DNA of 64,000 nt from Artemia franciscana (Eukaryota > Arthropoda > Branchiopoda > Anostraca > Artemiidae). The position numbers were made by a program, and so were the translations under genes. The notes beneath the pieces were generated by a model that worked only from the letters and a program-made list of their open reading frames with translations, made no database searches and had not been told where the DNA came from. The DNA lies in assembly GCF_032884065.1 (NCBI RefSeq), contig NC_088871.1:15236374-15300373 (forward strand), given 5' to 3'. This document shows, piece after piece, positions 1 through 11,880 of the stretch; within the stretch, counting starts at the first letter, position 1; every line of letters begins with the position of its first letter.

Positions 1-2
1 AT

Positions 3-779
3 CCTAAGCAAGGAGGAATAAGTGACTCAAGTCCCAGCAAGGCTGTGAATTCAGAACAAATGATAACAGGTGAAGCAAAAGGCATTTCTACCCAATTACA
101 TGCCAAATCTGGCACGTCTATTCCTAAAATTGAACTTTCACCTCTAGCAAATCCAGTTCTTCCTAGAGCTGATTGGTGTCAGTTGCTTACCTCATATGGT
201 GCTGAGTCATATTTTAGCAGCTTATATTGCTATTATGGCTTAAAATATAATTTGGATCAAGCTCCATTAGTTACTGCAATTGAAGCTGACAACTTTGAAC
301 TTGTGAGATTGCTTCTCTTCAAAGGAGAAAATCCAAGAGAGCTAGTGAATAAAGTAAAAGAAAAAGTAGAAAAAATTATAATTATTATGGAACAAAGACA
401 GACTCAGAACGACCCTGGCTATCCGTCCTTAATTGCACATTGGCTTAAAAAGCAAATTGAGTTTAATATAAAATGTAAATCCAACACATTGCTACCATTG
501 GTATGTGATATCTGCTGCGTGCATAAAATTCATCGCTCTCATGCACATTGCAAAACTTTAAAAGAAAATTGTCATAAGTTAATACTAAGCAAATTTCCCA
601 TATATGATTTCGTAGAATATAACAAGGTCTACGACCGTCGCTTTCAATGGTGGCGTCAATTCTTTCAATTGTTAGGTCAAGGTCTTAGAAGATTTCTCCA
701 ATATTACTTGGAGAATTATTATTTTATATTATTACTTTATGTTACCGGAATGCATGAACCGGAATGTTTGGCTATATGA
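3..779 (+). CDS. Ankyrin-repeat-like protein, 5' part outside the window
   Basis: The reading frame is open from base 3, so the 5' end lies upstream. A GTG at 45 is not a real start, and the first in-frame ATG is at 60. Numbering residues from base 45, residues about 41-55 look like the end of an ankyrin repeat (ending LLTSYGAES) and 74-97 form a fuller one (PLVTAIEADNFELVRLLLF). Residues 144-177 are rich in Cys and His (C144, C154, C157, C158, H160, H163, H166, H168, C169, C176), which could bind metal. The tail (198-233) is aromatic and hydrophobic. The last residues may come from inserted repeat DNA, because bases after about 735 look like a LINE 3' end. Whether this is a live gene, a terminal exon or a pseudogene is undecided. 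The broken relative at 1.2-1.64 kb shows that the sequence is duplicated locally. Confidence 0.5.
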   Translation, partial: PKQGGISDSSPSKAVNSEQMITGEAKGISTQLHAKSGTSIPKIELSPLANPVLPRADWCQLLTSYGAESYFSSLYCYYGLKYNLDQAPLVTAIEADNFELVRLLLFKGENPRELVNKVKEKVEKIIIIMEQRQTQNDPGYPSLIAHWLKKQIEFNIKCKSNTLLPLVCDICCVHKIHRSHAHCKTLKENCHKLILSKFPIYDFVEYNKVYDRRFQWWRQFFQLLGQGLRRFLQYYLENYYFILLLYVTGMHEPECLAI

Positions 780-908
780 AGTCTCTGTGTCTACCACAAT
801 GTCTCTAATATTGCTTATCTTTCCTCTTGTATCCCTGGCCATGGAGCCTTTCGAGGGGGAATAAGTGTATTGTATTTCCATTTTGTATTGTATTTTGTAT
901 TGTATTGA
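735..908 (+). repeat. Probable LINE/SINE 3' end with a (TTGTA)n tail
   Basis: A non-coding block ends in a run of TTGTA-type pentamers (about 868-905) after GGGGGAATAAGTGTATTG. This layout is typical of the 3' ends of CR1/jockey-like retroelements. It directly follows the ankyrin frame and probably supplies that frame's last residues and stop codon. No target-site duplication was found. Confidence 0.35.
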
Positions 909-1214
909 ATACACTTCTTCCTCTTCTTCTTTCAAAGAAGATAAGCTTAGAAGAAAGCCAGAGCTTATACTAAATATTGTTTCAACTTGCTATTGGAAAA
1001 AAGCTACCAGAAAAAAATAGTTAGCAATATAATCTATAGTGATGCAGTGGGTTCAACCTTAGCTTGGTAATGCAGGATAAAGAGACCAAACGTTGTGGTA
1101 GCAACAAACTGCAGGGGGCCAATGCAGGGCTCTAAGTGGTCAAGAAATGTCGTTAATCTTCTTACTTTTTATTATTAGAAAGTGAATTAACTAATTAGTA
1201 AGTTTTGACATTTT

Positions 1215-1642
1215 GAAAGAAAAAATTGATTTGACTCGGTTACTTTTCTCGTATGGTGCTGGGATGAAATGAGTGTATATGATAAACATCTTTAGTTAAA
1301 GCTGTAAATACTAATAAATTGCATTGAGTCAAATTTCACTTAAAAACGTGGTTAAATCCAAACCGTGGGGATTGTTTATACGATGCTGTTGAAGGAGGGA
1401 GAATTAAAGTTGTTGAATATATTCCGAAAGTTGGAACAAATCCTAGCTACTGCTTCCAAGGAGCATTTGAAAACAACCACAGGAAAAAATGTGTAAGCAG
1501 TCAAACACCTTTACACCATGCTGTTCGTAAAGGAAGAGCTCATTTCTGTCAATTATTTATCTCATTTGCTGCTGAATTTGCAGCTATAGAAGCTAATAAA
1601 CTGAATTTAGTCAAATTTCTTTTAAAAAGTGATTACACTTAA
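1215..1642 (+). pseudogene. Broken ankyrin-repeat gene fragment
   Basis: From 1328 to the TAA at 1640-1642 the frame is open for 104 codons. It contains a textbook ankyrin stretch (TPLHHAVRKGRAHFCQLFI, about 1508-1560) and repeat-like segments ending VKFHLK and VKFLLK. Immediately upstream the same family continues (reading LTRLLFSYGAGMK near 1230-1268, then A.N.NKLH), but it is broken by a stop at about 1269 and a TGA at 1325-1327. There is no convincing start codon. The phrase EANKLNLVKFLL is close to EADNFELVRLLL in the frame at 3-779, so the two are probably parts or copies of one ankyrin gene family. It is most likely a decayed duplicate, although it could be an exon of a gene with a small intron over the stops. 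Confidence 0.5.
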
Positions 1643-3541
1643 GAGGGCTGCGTGGCTAAGTTACGTAGCTATTGTTTTGAACGTATGTAGGTTTCTGTAC
1701 AGGAGATTTTTTTCAGCTTTTCTTACATTTACATTTGATAAAACGAGTCAATTTCGGTTTCAGAATTTAAAAACAGAATCTGAAACGTGTTATACAGTCT
1801 CTTGATGACATGAAACAACAATTATAATTAGATTTACCCAGAGGGGGTAGGGGGAACTTTCCTTGCTATTTATGGGTTTTTGTCATGAATTTTGACTTGA
1901 AAAAAGTTACATAAGAGATCTGGGCGCCTTGTCCTGTGGTCAAAATTATCAGCAGGTAACAAAATTCACTGAGGAAATAGGGGAATTTTCACTGGGATCT
2001 CTTTAACAGGAAAAAGCAAACGGGCATTTTGAGGATAACCTTTCCGTCAAATAAATTTGGCTTTATTGATTTTAGCGATGATTATAAACCAGGGCGACAT
2101 TTTATCGTGTCAAAATTTAGTTTGAATTTTGGCAAACATCTTTTATTTACTTCACTCTCCCCTCCCCTAAAAATGCACAACTAAAATTATAATCAAACTA
2201 AGCAACCGCATAAAAGACATAGTCCCCTGTGGATGGTTGTATCTTCTAACTCTCTTTGAATTTAAAAAAAAAATTAAGTTCCGGCTGCTCTAGTACAATC
2301 CAGGACACCATTCCACACTGAAAAAGCATTGCATAGAACAAGGAAACCTTATGGAACACATGGTCAAGGTTTCTATTAGCATAGTTTCGGTAAGCTGAAT
2401 TGCATAAGAAAATTATGAAAAAAAAACTATTTAAAAATTTTTTTTTTTTTCCATGATTTAGAACACCAAGCTTTTCTACCACACACTGAGTGCTTTCATT
2501 ACTTTTTATACTATTTGAATCCTTTTGTAGTTACTTGTAAACTAATTGTCCCATAAGAAGCACCCTTACCTAATACAGGAATTAACAATGGAGCTAAATA
2601 TATAAGTTCAAGGGTTGAGACTGAAAATGTATGTTTTAGTTCTTAAATTGTACCTAAACCTCTGAATTTTTTTCGCTGATTTTTTCCTAGATTTGAAATT
2701 TATTTTAGGCATAGCGCCAGGATTGAACCTTCGTTAATGCTATTTCATTGCTTTTTTTACAGTAGTACTCGCAACGAGACAAATTGGCGTATTGCTAATA
2801 TTTTTAGTAAGATTACCCAGTTTAGCAGGTTTTTTTGTCGTTCGGTATAAAGTGTATGAGTAACTTGTAAGAGTGGGAGTTTTTGCTTGTGTCGGCAAAT
2901 TCCTAATGCCATCTAGCATTTGGTGATACTTTAAGACTAATTTTGGAAAATAATTAATTTAATTTGTTTAGTTTTTTGAAGATTAGTGTACTATTAAGCG
3001 CATGATCTCAGTTCCTGACAGAAAAACGATTACAGAAAATAAAAATTTTTTATGTAACCAAACGCTAGATGGCGCTCATATTTTTTCGCTGATACTTGCA
3101 CCAGTTCCCATTCTTGTAAGTTACCCATGCTATTTGGTTTGGTGGTTAAAAACTAAAGAAAAACAAATAATTGTTAAGACCCTACCCCCTTTCATTGTTA
3201 TTAGACTTGAATACCCAAATATACTTTAATACAAGATAGTGTATTTACGCTCTTTTATAGAGTAATCCTCATCGTGATTGAGCATATAAATCTTTAACAA
3301 TGTTTGATCATCATTAGTTCCGTAATCTATGAACAATGTTGGACTCATCGATAGCATAATCCTTTCATGACCAAATTGGAAAGCAGTCCAATTGCATTTC
3401 AATTTAACCCAAAAGAATATTTGGCGTGTCTATAAAGACTGTAAATATATAATTTAGTGTTTTAAAAATTCTTTTCCAACTTTTTTCTTTTTTTTACCTG
3501 CTGAGTTTCAAATTCATAAAACAGCGGTGTCGATTGTCACT
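1643..3541. other. Non-coding stretch, no gene seen
   Basis: AT-rich sequence with frequent stops in all frames and short A or T runs (for example 2436-2450). The small open frames here lack coding character. No repeat family from elsewhere in the window was recognised. Confidence 0.5.
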
Positions 3542-3542
3542 A

Positions 3543-5210
3543 ATCAAACAGTTCGTGGTAACGAACAGTAGTAAGGAGCGACCCGGCTCCATAGTAACCA
3601 AAACTAGAAAATTGAATTTTGATACCAATAGCTACATCAAAAGAATCGCATTTTGATGCTGATTTCAAATATATAAGTTTCATCAAAATTAGAAAATTTG
3701 CCTCTTTTTAGAAACTAGGGGGAAACACCCCCTAAAAGTCATACGATCTTAACGAAAATCACACCATCAAATTCAGCGTATCAGAGAATCTTCTTGTAGA
3801 AGTTTCAAGCCCCTATGTACAAAACTGTGGAATTTCGCCAGAGGAATTTTCTGCCAGAAGACAAATCACGGATGCGTGTTTTTTTTTTTTTTTTTTTTTT
3901 TTTTCCAGGGGTGACCGTATCGACTCAATGGTCCTAGAATATCGTGAAAGGGCTCATTCTAACGGAAATTAAAAGTTCTAGTGCCCTTTTTAAGTCACCA
4001 AAAAAATTGGAGGACACCTAGGCCCCCTCCCACGCTCATTTTTTCCCCAACGTCATCGGATCAAAATTCTGAGATAGCCATTTTATTCACCATAGTCGAA
4101 AAACCTAACAACTATGTCTTTGGGGACGACTTACTCCTCCGCAGTCCCCCTGGAAGAGGCTGCAAGTTACAAACTTTGACCTGTATTTACATATAGTAAT
4201 GGTTACTGGGAAGTGTACAGACGTTTTCAGAGGGATTTTTTGGTTTGGGTGGGAAAGTTGAGGAGGGGGGTTACGTGGGAGGATTTCTTCATGGAGGAAC
4301 TTCTCATGGGGGAAGAGACTTTCAATGGAGGGGGCGCAGGATTTTCTAGCATTATTTAAAAAAACAATGAAAAAATAAATATGAAAAGTTTTTTCTACTG
4401 AAAGTGAGAAACAGCATTAAAACTTAAAACGAACAGAAATTATTAAGCATATGAGGGATTTGCCTTCTCGTAATACCTCGCTCTTTACGCTAAAGTATTT
4501 TTAGTAATTTCAACTATTTATTCTACGGCCTTTGTGATTCAGGGATCATTCTTAAGGAATTGGGACAAAATTTAAGCTTTAATGTAAAGAGCGAGGTATT
4601 GACGAGGGGTGAGCCCCCTCATATACGCAATAAAAACATGCGAATATAGAAGTTCGCTACGTAATTTAATTCGTAAGGTACGTATATTTTTTACTTATGA
4701 AAACGTTCGTAAAAAATTAAAAGTTATAGTTGCCTTTTTAAGTAATCAAAAAATTGGAGGGCAATTAGGCCTCCTCCCTCGCTCTTTTTTTCTCAAAATC
4801 TTCCGATTAAAACAATGAAAAAGCCATTTATCCCAAAAAAAGTTAATATGCAAATTCGTTTTAATTATTTATGTGCGGAGAGCCAAAATCAAAACATGCA
4901 TTAATTCAAAAACATCCAGAAATTAAACAAAAATATACAAGTTTTTTTATTAATGAAAGTAAGGAGCGACATTAAAACTTAAAACGAATAGAAATTACTC
5001 CGTATATAAAAGGGGCTTTTCCTCCTCAACGCCCTGCTCTTTACGCTAAAGTTTTTTACTGTTTTAAAATGTAGAGTTAAGAGAAAGAGTCAAACTTTAG
5101 CGTTGAGGAGGAAAAGCCCCTTTCATATACGGAGTAATTTCAGTTCGTTTTAAGTTTTAATGTCGCTCCTTACTTTCATTTAAAAAAAACTTATTTTTTT
5201 GTTTAATTTA
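3543..5210 (+). mobile_element. Fold-back element, copy A
   Basis: A non-autonomous repeat of about 1.7 kb. The left end carries a short hairpin (CAGTTCGT-GGTA-ACGAACAG, 3549-3568) followed by AGTAAGGAGCGACCCGGCTC. The right 270 bases (about 4937-5210) form a long palindrome: GTAAGGAGCGACATTAAAAC on the left arm returns as GTTTTAATGTCGCTCCTTAC on the right arm, with GAGGAGGAAAAGCCCC as an inner arm. A second palindrome at about 4380-4620 is built around TACCTCGCTCTTTACGCTAAAG. The middle holds a T run (3881-3904) and units with AAAGTTCTAGTGCCC. The element has no coding capacity. It matches copies B (27.8 kb), E (31.9 kb, partial), C (39.9 kb) and D (48.8 kb). Confidence 0.85.
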
Positions 5211-5219
5211 ACTAAGAAG

Positions 5220-5327
5220 ATGAAATTTAATGACCAAGACAGCAGATATTTGGAGGCTGCTTTATTACACGCCGGCGTAATTCCACATATCTATCGATCG
5301 CTGAAAGTGGAGAATTTTGAAGGTTGA
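5220..5327 (+). CDS. Tiny orphan open frame (35 codons)
   Basis: It starts with ATG ten bases after fold-back copy A and reads a balanced-composition peptide containing SRYLEAALLHAGVIPHIYR before a TGA. The composition looks protein-like, but the frame is short and no family is recognised. It may be a remnant of a coding exon into which the element inserted, or chance. Confidence 0.15.
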   Translation: MKFNDQDSRYLEAALLHAGVIPHIYRSLKVENFEG

Positions 5328-5329
5328 AA

Positions 5330-8300
5330 CTACAATGAAAAAAATCAATCTCCAAATTTTTATTGGATGTCTTTATGGAAATAATTAGCATAAGGGGAGG
5401 AGGGGCTGGTTGCCCTCAAATCACTTTTGACTCTTAAAAAGAGTACTATAACTTCCAATTTCATATCAAATGAGCCTCATCTGATACGACCACCCATTCC
5501 ATCAGAACCTTACATGCCCCCAGGGCATGGCTCATAACCCTATACCCCGGATACAGGGGGTTTGTTTCAACCCTAGAGGCATTGTTATATGTCCTTTGGA
5601 CTATTTTGAACAAAATCACCAGATGACAGTTCTAATCGGATTCGTTTGGTAAAAAGAGGGGTAGTTGAGGGAGGTTAGTTGCATTCCACCACTTTTGACT
5701 CTTAAAAGGCAGCTAGGACTTCCAATTTTCAATCGAATGAGCTTCTTCTAAGGTTTACACAACCAACCTACCTTTCCATAAAACCTTATATGGCTAAAGG
5801 GTATAAATTAAAACCCTTGCCCCCAGGCTCCGGGGGTTTGGTTCAACCTTAAAAGCCTTGTTACATGATATTGGGATTATTTTGAATAAAATGAATATCT
5901 CAAAATTTGTATTGAATTCATTTTGGGGAAATACGGCTTGTGGGGGGGGGGCTGTCTTCTGATCACTTTTACCTTTAAAAAAAAGCATTAGAAGTCCTGA
6001 TTACCTTTCAAAGTTTTTAGAACAACTCCTTAGAGACGAAAAGATTCTGTTTGCATGCATATTAAGGAGTGTGGAGTAACTGTCATTTAGACAAGACTTA
6101 GAAAAACTCTATGCTGCAGGGGTGGGGGTGATTTCCTCAAAGACATAATTTCCAACCCTTTAACTACGATGAAAAAAAAATGTATCTCCAAATGTTGATT
6201 GAATGTCTTTGTGGAAATATTGGGCGTAAGGGGAGGAGAGGCTGGTTGCTCTCACATCACTTTTGACTCTTAAAAATAGCACTATAACTTCCAACATAAT
6301 AAATCTGTCTCCAAAATCAAAATCTATCTCCAAATTTTTATTGGATGTCTTTATGGAAATAATTAGCATAAGGGGAGGAGTGGCTGGTTGCCCTCAAATC
6401 ACTTTTGACTCTTAAAAAGAGTACTATAACTTCCAATTTCATATCAAATGAGCCTCATCTGATACGACCACCCATTTCATCAGAACCTTACATGCCCCCA
6501 GGGCATGGCTCATAACCCTATCCCCCGGATACAGGGGGTTTGTTTCAACCCTAGAGGCATTGTTATATGTCCTTTGGACTATTTTGAACAAAATTACCAG
6601 CCGACAGTTCTAATCGGATTCGTTTGGTGAAAATTTGTATCAAATTCATTTTGGGAAAACATGGCTTGTGGGGGGGGGGCTGCCTTCTGATCACTTTTAC
6701 CTTTAAAAAAAAGCACTAGAAGTCCTGATTACCTTTCAAAGTTTTTAGAACAACTCCTTAGAGACGAAAAGATTCTGTTTGCATGCATATTAAGGAGTGT
6801 GGAGTAACTGTCATTTAGACAAGACTTAGAAAAACTCTATGCTGCAGGGGCGGGGGTGATTTCCTCAAAGACATAATTTCTAACCCTTTACCTACGATGA
6901 AAAAAAATGTATGTCCAAATTTTGATTTAATGTCTTTTTGATGTCTCTCAAATCACTTTTAACTCTTAAAAATAGCACTATAACTTCCAACTTCATATAA
7001 AATGAGTCACATCTGATACGACCACCCATTCAATTAGAACCTTACTACCCTTAGGGCAAGACTTATAACCCTATCTCCCGGGCACTGGGGGTTTGTGTCA
7101 ACCCTGTAGGCATTGTTATATCTTCTATGGACTATTTTGAACAAAATCACCATCTTACAGATCGGATTCTTTTGGTGAAAAGAGGGGTAGTTGAGGTGGG
7201 TTAGTTGCACTTCAGCACTTTTGACTCTTAAAATGCAACTAGAACTGCCAATTTTCAATCGAATGAGCTTCTTCTAAGGTTTACACAACCAACCTTTCCA
7301 TAAAACCTTATATGGCCCCGGGGCATGAATTAAAACCCTTGCCCCCAGGCTCTGGAGGTTTGTTTCAACCTCAAAAGCCTTCTTACATGATATTGGGACT
7401 ATTTTGAATAAAATGGACGTCTCAAAATTTGTATTGAATTCGTTTTGGGAAAACGCGACGTTTGGAGGGAGCAGGGGGTAGCTACCTTCTGATCATTTTT
7501 ACCTTTAAAAAAAGCACTAGAAAAAAAAAAGCACAAATTAAGGAATGTAGAGTAACTGTCATTTAGACAAGACTTAGAAAAACTTTATGCTGTGGGGCGG
7601 GAGTAAATTCCTCAAAGACATAATTTTCAGACCCTTTAACTACGATGAAACAAAAAATCTATTTCCAAATTTTGATTGGATGTCTTTATGGAAATAATTA
7701 GCATAAAGGGAGGAGGGGCTGGTTGGTCTCAAATCACTTTTGACTCTTAAAAAGAGTACTATAACTTTCAATTTCATATCAAACGAGCCACATCTGATAC
7801 GACCACCCATTCCATCAGAACCTTACATACCCCTAGGGCACGATTTATAATCCTAGCCCCCGGGGCACTGGGGGTTTTTGTCAACCCTAGAGGCATTGTT
7901 ATATGTCCTTTGGATTATTTTGAACAAATCACCTCACAGTACTAATCGGATTCGTTTGGTGAAAAGAGGGGTAGTTAAGGGGGGCTAGTTGCACTCCACC
8001 ACTTTCGACTCTTAAAAGGTAGCTAGAAAGCCAATTTTCAATCGAATGAGCTTCCTCTAAGGTTTACACAACCAGCCTTTCTATAAAACCTTATATGGCC
8101 CCGGGGTATAAATTGAAACCCTTGCCCCCAGGCTCTGGGGGGTTTGGTTCAACCTCAAAAGCCTTGTTACATGATATTGGGACTATTTTAAATAAAATGA
8201 GTGTCTCAAAATTTGTATTGAATTCATTTTGGGAAAAAATGACGTGTGGGGGGGCTGCCTTCTTTTCGCTTTTACCTTAAAAAAACACTAGAATTCCTGA

Positions 8301-9060
8301 TTACCAATCCAATGAGTCTCCTTCAAAGGATATACAAACAACATTTTGTAAAACCTTACATCCCCCCGGGGAGTAACTTACTGCTCTTTTCCTGAGAGCT
8401 GTGTGGGAGGAGTTGTGGCTCTTAAAAAGAACACTATTACTTTCAATTTATAGTTTAAATAGCTCCTTTCCAAGCTTTAAATAGCTCCTTTTCTGCGACA
8501 ATTCTTCTATAAGGAGTGCTCTGGTCAGAAACAAACAACAAGAAAGCAATTCAATCGATAATAAATTGTGCCAAAATCGCTCTTCACTTCAGCAGTGCTA
8601 TTGTGCTGCCTATGATTTTTGGTTGTTTTGAGTTTTAATTATTACAGGAATTTATATCTGCTAAATTTATTTCTGGATTGTTATATGTTCCTTTGACTAA
8701 TTTGAACAAAATGGCTATCTCACAATTTCAATAAGATGGGCTTGGGGGAAAAGGGAGGAGTGCTAGTTGTCCACCTATCACTTTTGACTCTTAAAAGGGA
8801 ATTAGAATTTTCAATTTCAAATCAAATGAGTATCTTCTAAAGTTTACACAACCACCTCTTCCGTTGAAAGCGTGAAAACTTCTGGGGCATGCAACCTACC
8901 TCAAATTTTCTATCGGATGCATTTGGGAAAAGAGGACGAAAAGGGAAGGCTAGTTCACCTCTGATCATTTATGACTCATAGAAAGGCCACTAGAATTTCT
9001 GATCTTCAATCCAATAAGCATCCTCTGAAGTTCATACGACCACTCCTTCCTTAAATTCCA
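5330..9060 (+). repeat. Block of degenerate ~300-bp units, forward orientation
   Basis: Repeated units share CACTTTTGACTCTTAAAAAG, then ACTTCCAATTTCATATCAAA, ATGAGCCTCATCTGATACGA, GAACCTTACATGCCCC, GGGGGTTTGTTTCAACCCTA and TGGACTATTTTGAACAAAAT. Near-identical segments recur at 5345-5660 and 6318-6625, and at 5880-6170 and 6625-6910, so parts were duplicated recently. Open frames inside it on either strand are shadows of the repeat. Spacing is irregular and the units alternate between two or three subtypes. Confidence 0.75.
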
Positions 9061-9071
9061 TATATTCTAAT

Positions 9072-9409
9072 ACTTACGTACTTACTTGTACTTGTGGTGG
9101 GAATCAGGCGTTTCCACCTCGCCCGGCATCGATGATCATAGGGACCTTCTTTGACCATCTTGTTCGATCTTGTGCCAGCTGCTCTTCAAAAGCGAGCCAC
9201 GGTGTTGACCATCTGTGACCTAATTTTCTGAAACCCCCGATTTGTTCAATGTCTGACTTGGTAAGGTTCCACCAGTTCTTCCTCTGTCCTCCTTGGCGTT
9301 TCTTCCGGTAGCTAATAGGCTCAACTAGAAGTATTTGGCGAGGCAGGTGCTCTGGCGGTTTCCGTAACACATGGCCCAACCATTTCAAATGGCGTTGTTT
9401 AATAGTTAA
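9072..9409 (-). mobile_element. 5'-truncated LINE insertion with 11-bp target duplication
   Basis: On the minus strand the element reads the C-terminal end of a non-LTR retrotransposon ORF2 from 9388 down to a stop at 9104. It starts KWLGHVLRKPPEHLPRQ and has GGQRKNWWNLT and LAQDRTRWSK further on, a pattern common at the ends of LINE proteins. After the stop comes a short 3' end with an ACAAGTACAAGTAAGTACG-like tail. It is flanked by the direct repeat TATATTCTAAT at 9061-9071 and 9410-9420, the expected result of target-primed reverse transcription. Removing the insertion restores the surrounding ~300-bp repeat unit. Only about 340 bp of the LINE remain, so it is inactive. Confidence 0.8.
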
Positions 9410-9420
9410 TATATTCTAAT

Positions 9421-9690
9421 AGTGGGTAATTAATTCTTAGCCCTTACCCTGAGGCCTTTGGAGGGAGGGGGCTACTACCCAAAAAAATATAGCTACTGGA
9501 CCTTTTAACTGTGGTGAACAAAACAGCAATCTCAAAATTTAGATTAGATATGTTTGGGGGAATAATGGGTAATGGTGGGCTGGTTGGCCTCCAGTCACTT
9601 TAAATTCTTAAAAAGATGACTAAAACTTTCAATTTTCAATCGAATGAGCTCCTTTCAAAGTTTCTACAACACCTCCTTAGAGACAAAGTG
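9421..9690 (+). repeat. Continuation of the ~300-bp unit block
   Basis: The interrupted unit resumes right after the LINE target duplication (TAGCCCTTACCCTGAGGCC, later TTCAATCGAATGAGCTCC) and stops at a long A run (about 9697-9738, with one interrupting G). Confidence 0.65.
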
Positions 9691-9692
9691 CC

Positions 9693-9728
<36 letters not shown>

Positions 9729-9739
9729 AAAAAAAAAGA

Positions 9740-10580
9740 CATTGTAATCATATTTTTCTTTCCATAAAAATTTTCCAAACTAGCGAGCTTTTACCTGGGT
9801 ACTTTGCTTTTGTTTTGATTACCGACCATCAAGAATGCAGATTTTTTATTTTGTTAACTTTTAATTTTTAGCTGGTAATATTTAATAAATAGGTGGATGT
9901 TTTTGCCTGACTATCGGAAGCTCAAATTGATAACGAAAAGGTGCCTGCTTGCTTGTTATCCTTACTGTAGCGTAAAAGCAATGAGAAATAAATTTGTTCA
10001 TATATGAAAGAATACCTCGCAAATAGTTGTCTTTGGGAGAGAGTTTGCAAATCTAAAAAATACAGCATCAAATTTAAAAATAATAGCGAAGTAGTTAAGC
10101 AGATTTAATGCTTGATAAGTAGTTTTAGCACCACTTTGGTGAAAATTAACATTTTTTTTTTTTTACAAAAATATATATCCAGTAGGGAAATATTTTGGCT
10201 TATGTCATCAATCTGCAAAATGTGTCCCTTCTGTGCCTCAAATTTATAAAATGTATTCCTTATTTACCCTATTATGTCATTGTATCCTGGCACACAGGGG
10301 CAGATCTAGGATTTTTTTTTATCGGGGGGTGCATAATAGGCTGCTCCGATAAACTTGTGGACAAAGAAATACCAGCAGTTTAAAGGAGACGTCAACAATT
10401 ATGCGTCGTAGGTAGGTAGTAGAAATGAAATTAAATCCAAAATCTAGACAGGGTTAAAGTTCTAACAAATTTATAGAAATTAAGATTATGTAAAAATATT
10501 GGTTCAAAAAATAGTAAGTTATAAAAACCACCCCACCATGAAAAGAATAAAAAGCTGTTCACCATCTACAAAAAAATATG
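9740..10580. other. Non-coding stretch
   Basis: AT-rich with no coding frame. At about 10292-10340 the phrase GGGGCAGATCTAGG, then a T run and ATCGGGGGGTGC, resembles the ends of small dispersed repeats. A related type may lie at 57525-57565 and 63210-63245. Confidence 0.35.
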
Positions 10581-11880
10581 GTATTGAATACTTTGAGTGG
10601 ATTTCTTTGAGGAAATAATGTGTGTGTGGGGGGAGAGGGTTACTCTCAAATCACTTTTGACTCTTAACTTCCAATTTTGAATCAAATGAGCCCCATCTGA
10701 AGTTTATATAACCACCTATTCCATAGAAACCTTATATGCCCCAGGGCATGACTTATAACCCTAACTCCCAGGCACTGGGTGGGGGAGGGTGTCAACCCTA
10801 GAGGAACTTTCATGTATTCTTTGGACTATTTTGAGCAAAATTCTTATCTCCCAATTTTAATCAGATTCGTATGGAAAAGATGTTTAGTTTCGGAGGGGTA
10901 GCTACCCTCTATCACTTTTGGCGCTTAAACTTCCAATTCACAACCAAGTGAGCCTCTTCTAAAGTTTATATAACCATCCCTTCAATAAAACCTTAAATGT
11001 CCCCAGGGTATAACTTACACCCTTGCCCCAGGCTCTGAGGATTTGTTTAAACTCCAAAAGCCTTGAATGTGATATTTAGACTCTTTTGAATAAAATGGTT
11101 ATCTTAAAATTTCTACTAGATACATTTCGGGACAACACGACGTATTTGTGTGCGTGCGGGGGGGAGGGGGTTATCTGCCCCATGATCACACTGACTCTTA
11201 AAAAGGGCACTGGAGCTTGAGCCCCCTCCAAAGTTTATATGACCACCCTTTCTGTAAAAACTTACAACCTTTGCCCTGAGCTGGGAGGAGTAATTTTTCA
11301 TCCTCAAAGACATAATTTCCGGACCGTTCAACTACGTCAAACAAATTGGTTATATCAAAATTTCGATTGGAATTGTTTGTGGAAATAATGGGCGTAGGGT
11401 GGGTGCACTTTCCCTGTTATCACTTCTGACTAATGAAAAAGGCAGTAGTCCTCTCAATTTCCAATTGAATGAGCCCTTTTGAAGTTTTTACGACATCACT
11501 TTCTACAAGAACCTTATATTCCCAATGGCAATACAAACCCTTACAAACCTGGCTGTAGTGGGGTTCATCTTCAAAGATATAATTTCCGGACTTTTTTACT
11601 ACGTTGGGCAAAATGGTTATATCAAAATATTGATCGGAAGTGTTTGGAGAAATGATGGGTGTGGGGGGATCTTCACCTTCCAATTACATTTTGACTATCA
11701 AAAGGGGTACTAGCCTGCTCAATTTCTAATCGAATGAACCTTTTTTGAAGTTTCTACGTCAAAGCTTTCTATCAAAGTCTTATATGCCCCCAGAGCATAA
11801 CTTACAACCTTTGCCCTAAGAGTTGACTGGAGGGGGGTGTCATACTCAAGGATATATTTTCCGGACCTTTAACCTGGGGG
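10581..11880 (+). repeat. ~300-bp unit block, forward, more diverged
   Basis: Units with AAATCACTTTTGACTCTTAA, ATCAAATGAGCCCCATCTGA and ATATGCCCCAGGGCATGACT recur at lower similarity than in the 5.3-9 kb block. The open frames at 11116-11331 and 11420-11713 lie inside these units and are not genes. Confidence 0.65.

Noticed and set aside
9644-9871. 75-codon frame with a poly-Lys stretch
   Set aside because: Its middle is a translated A run, and the start lies in a repeat unit.
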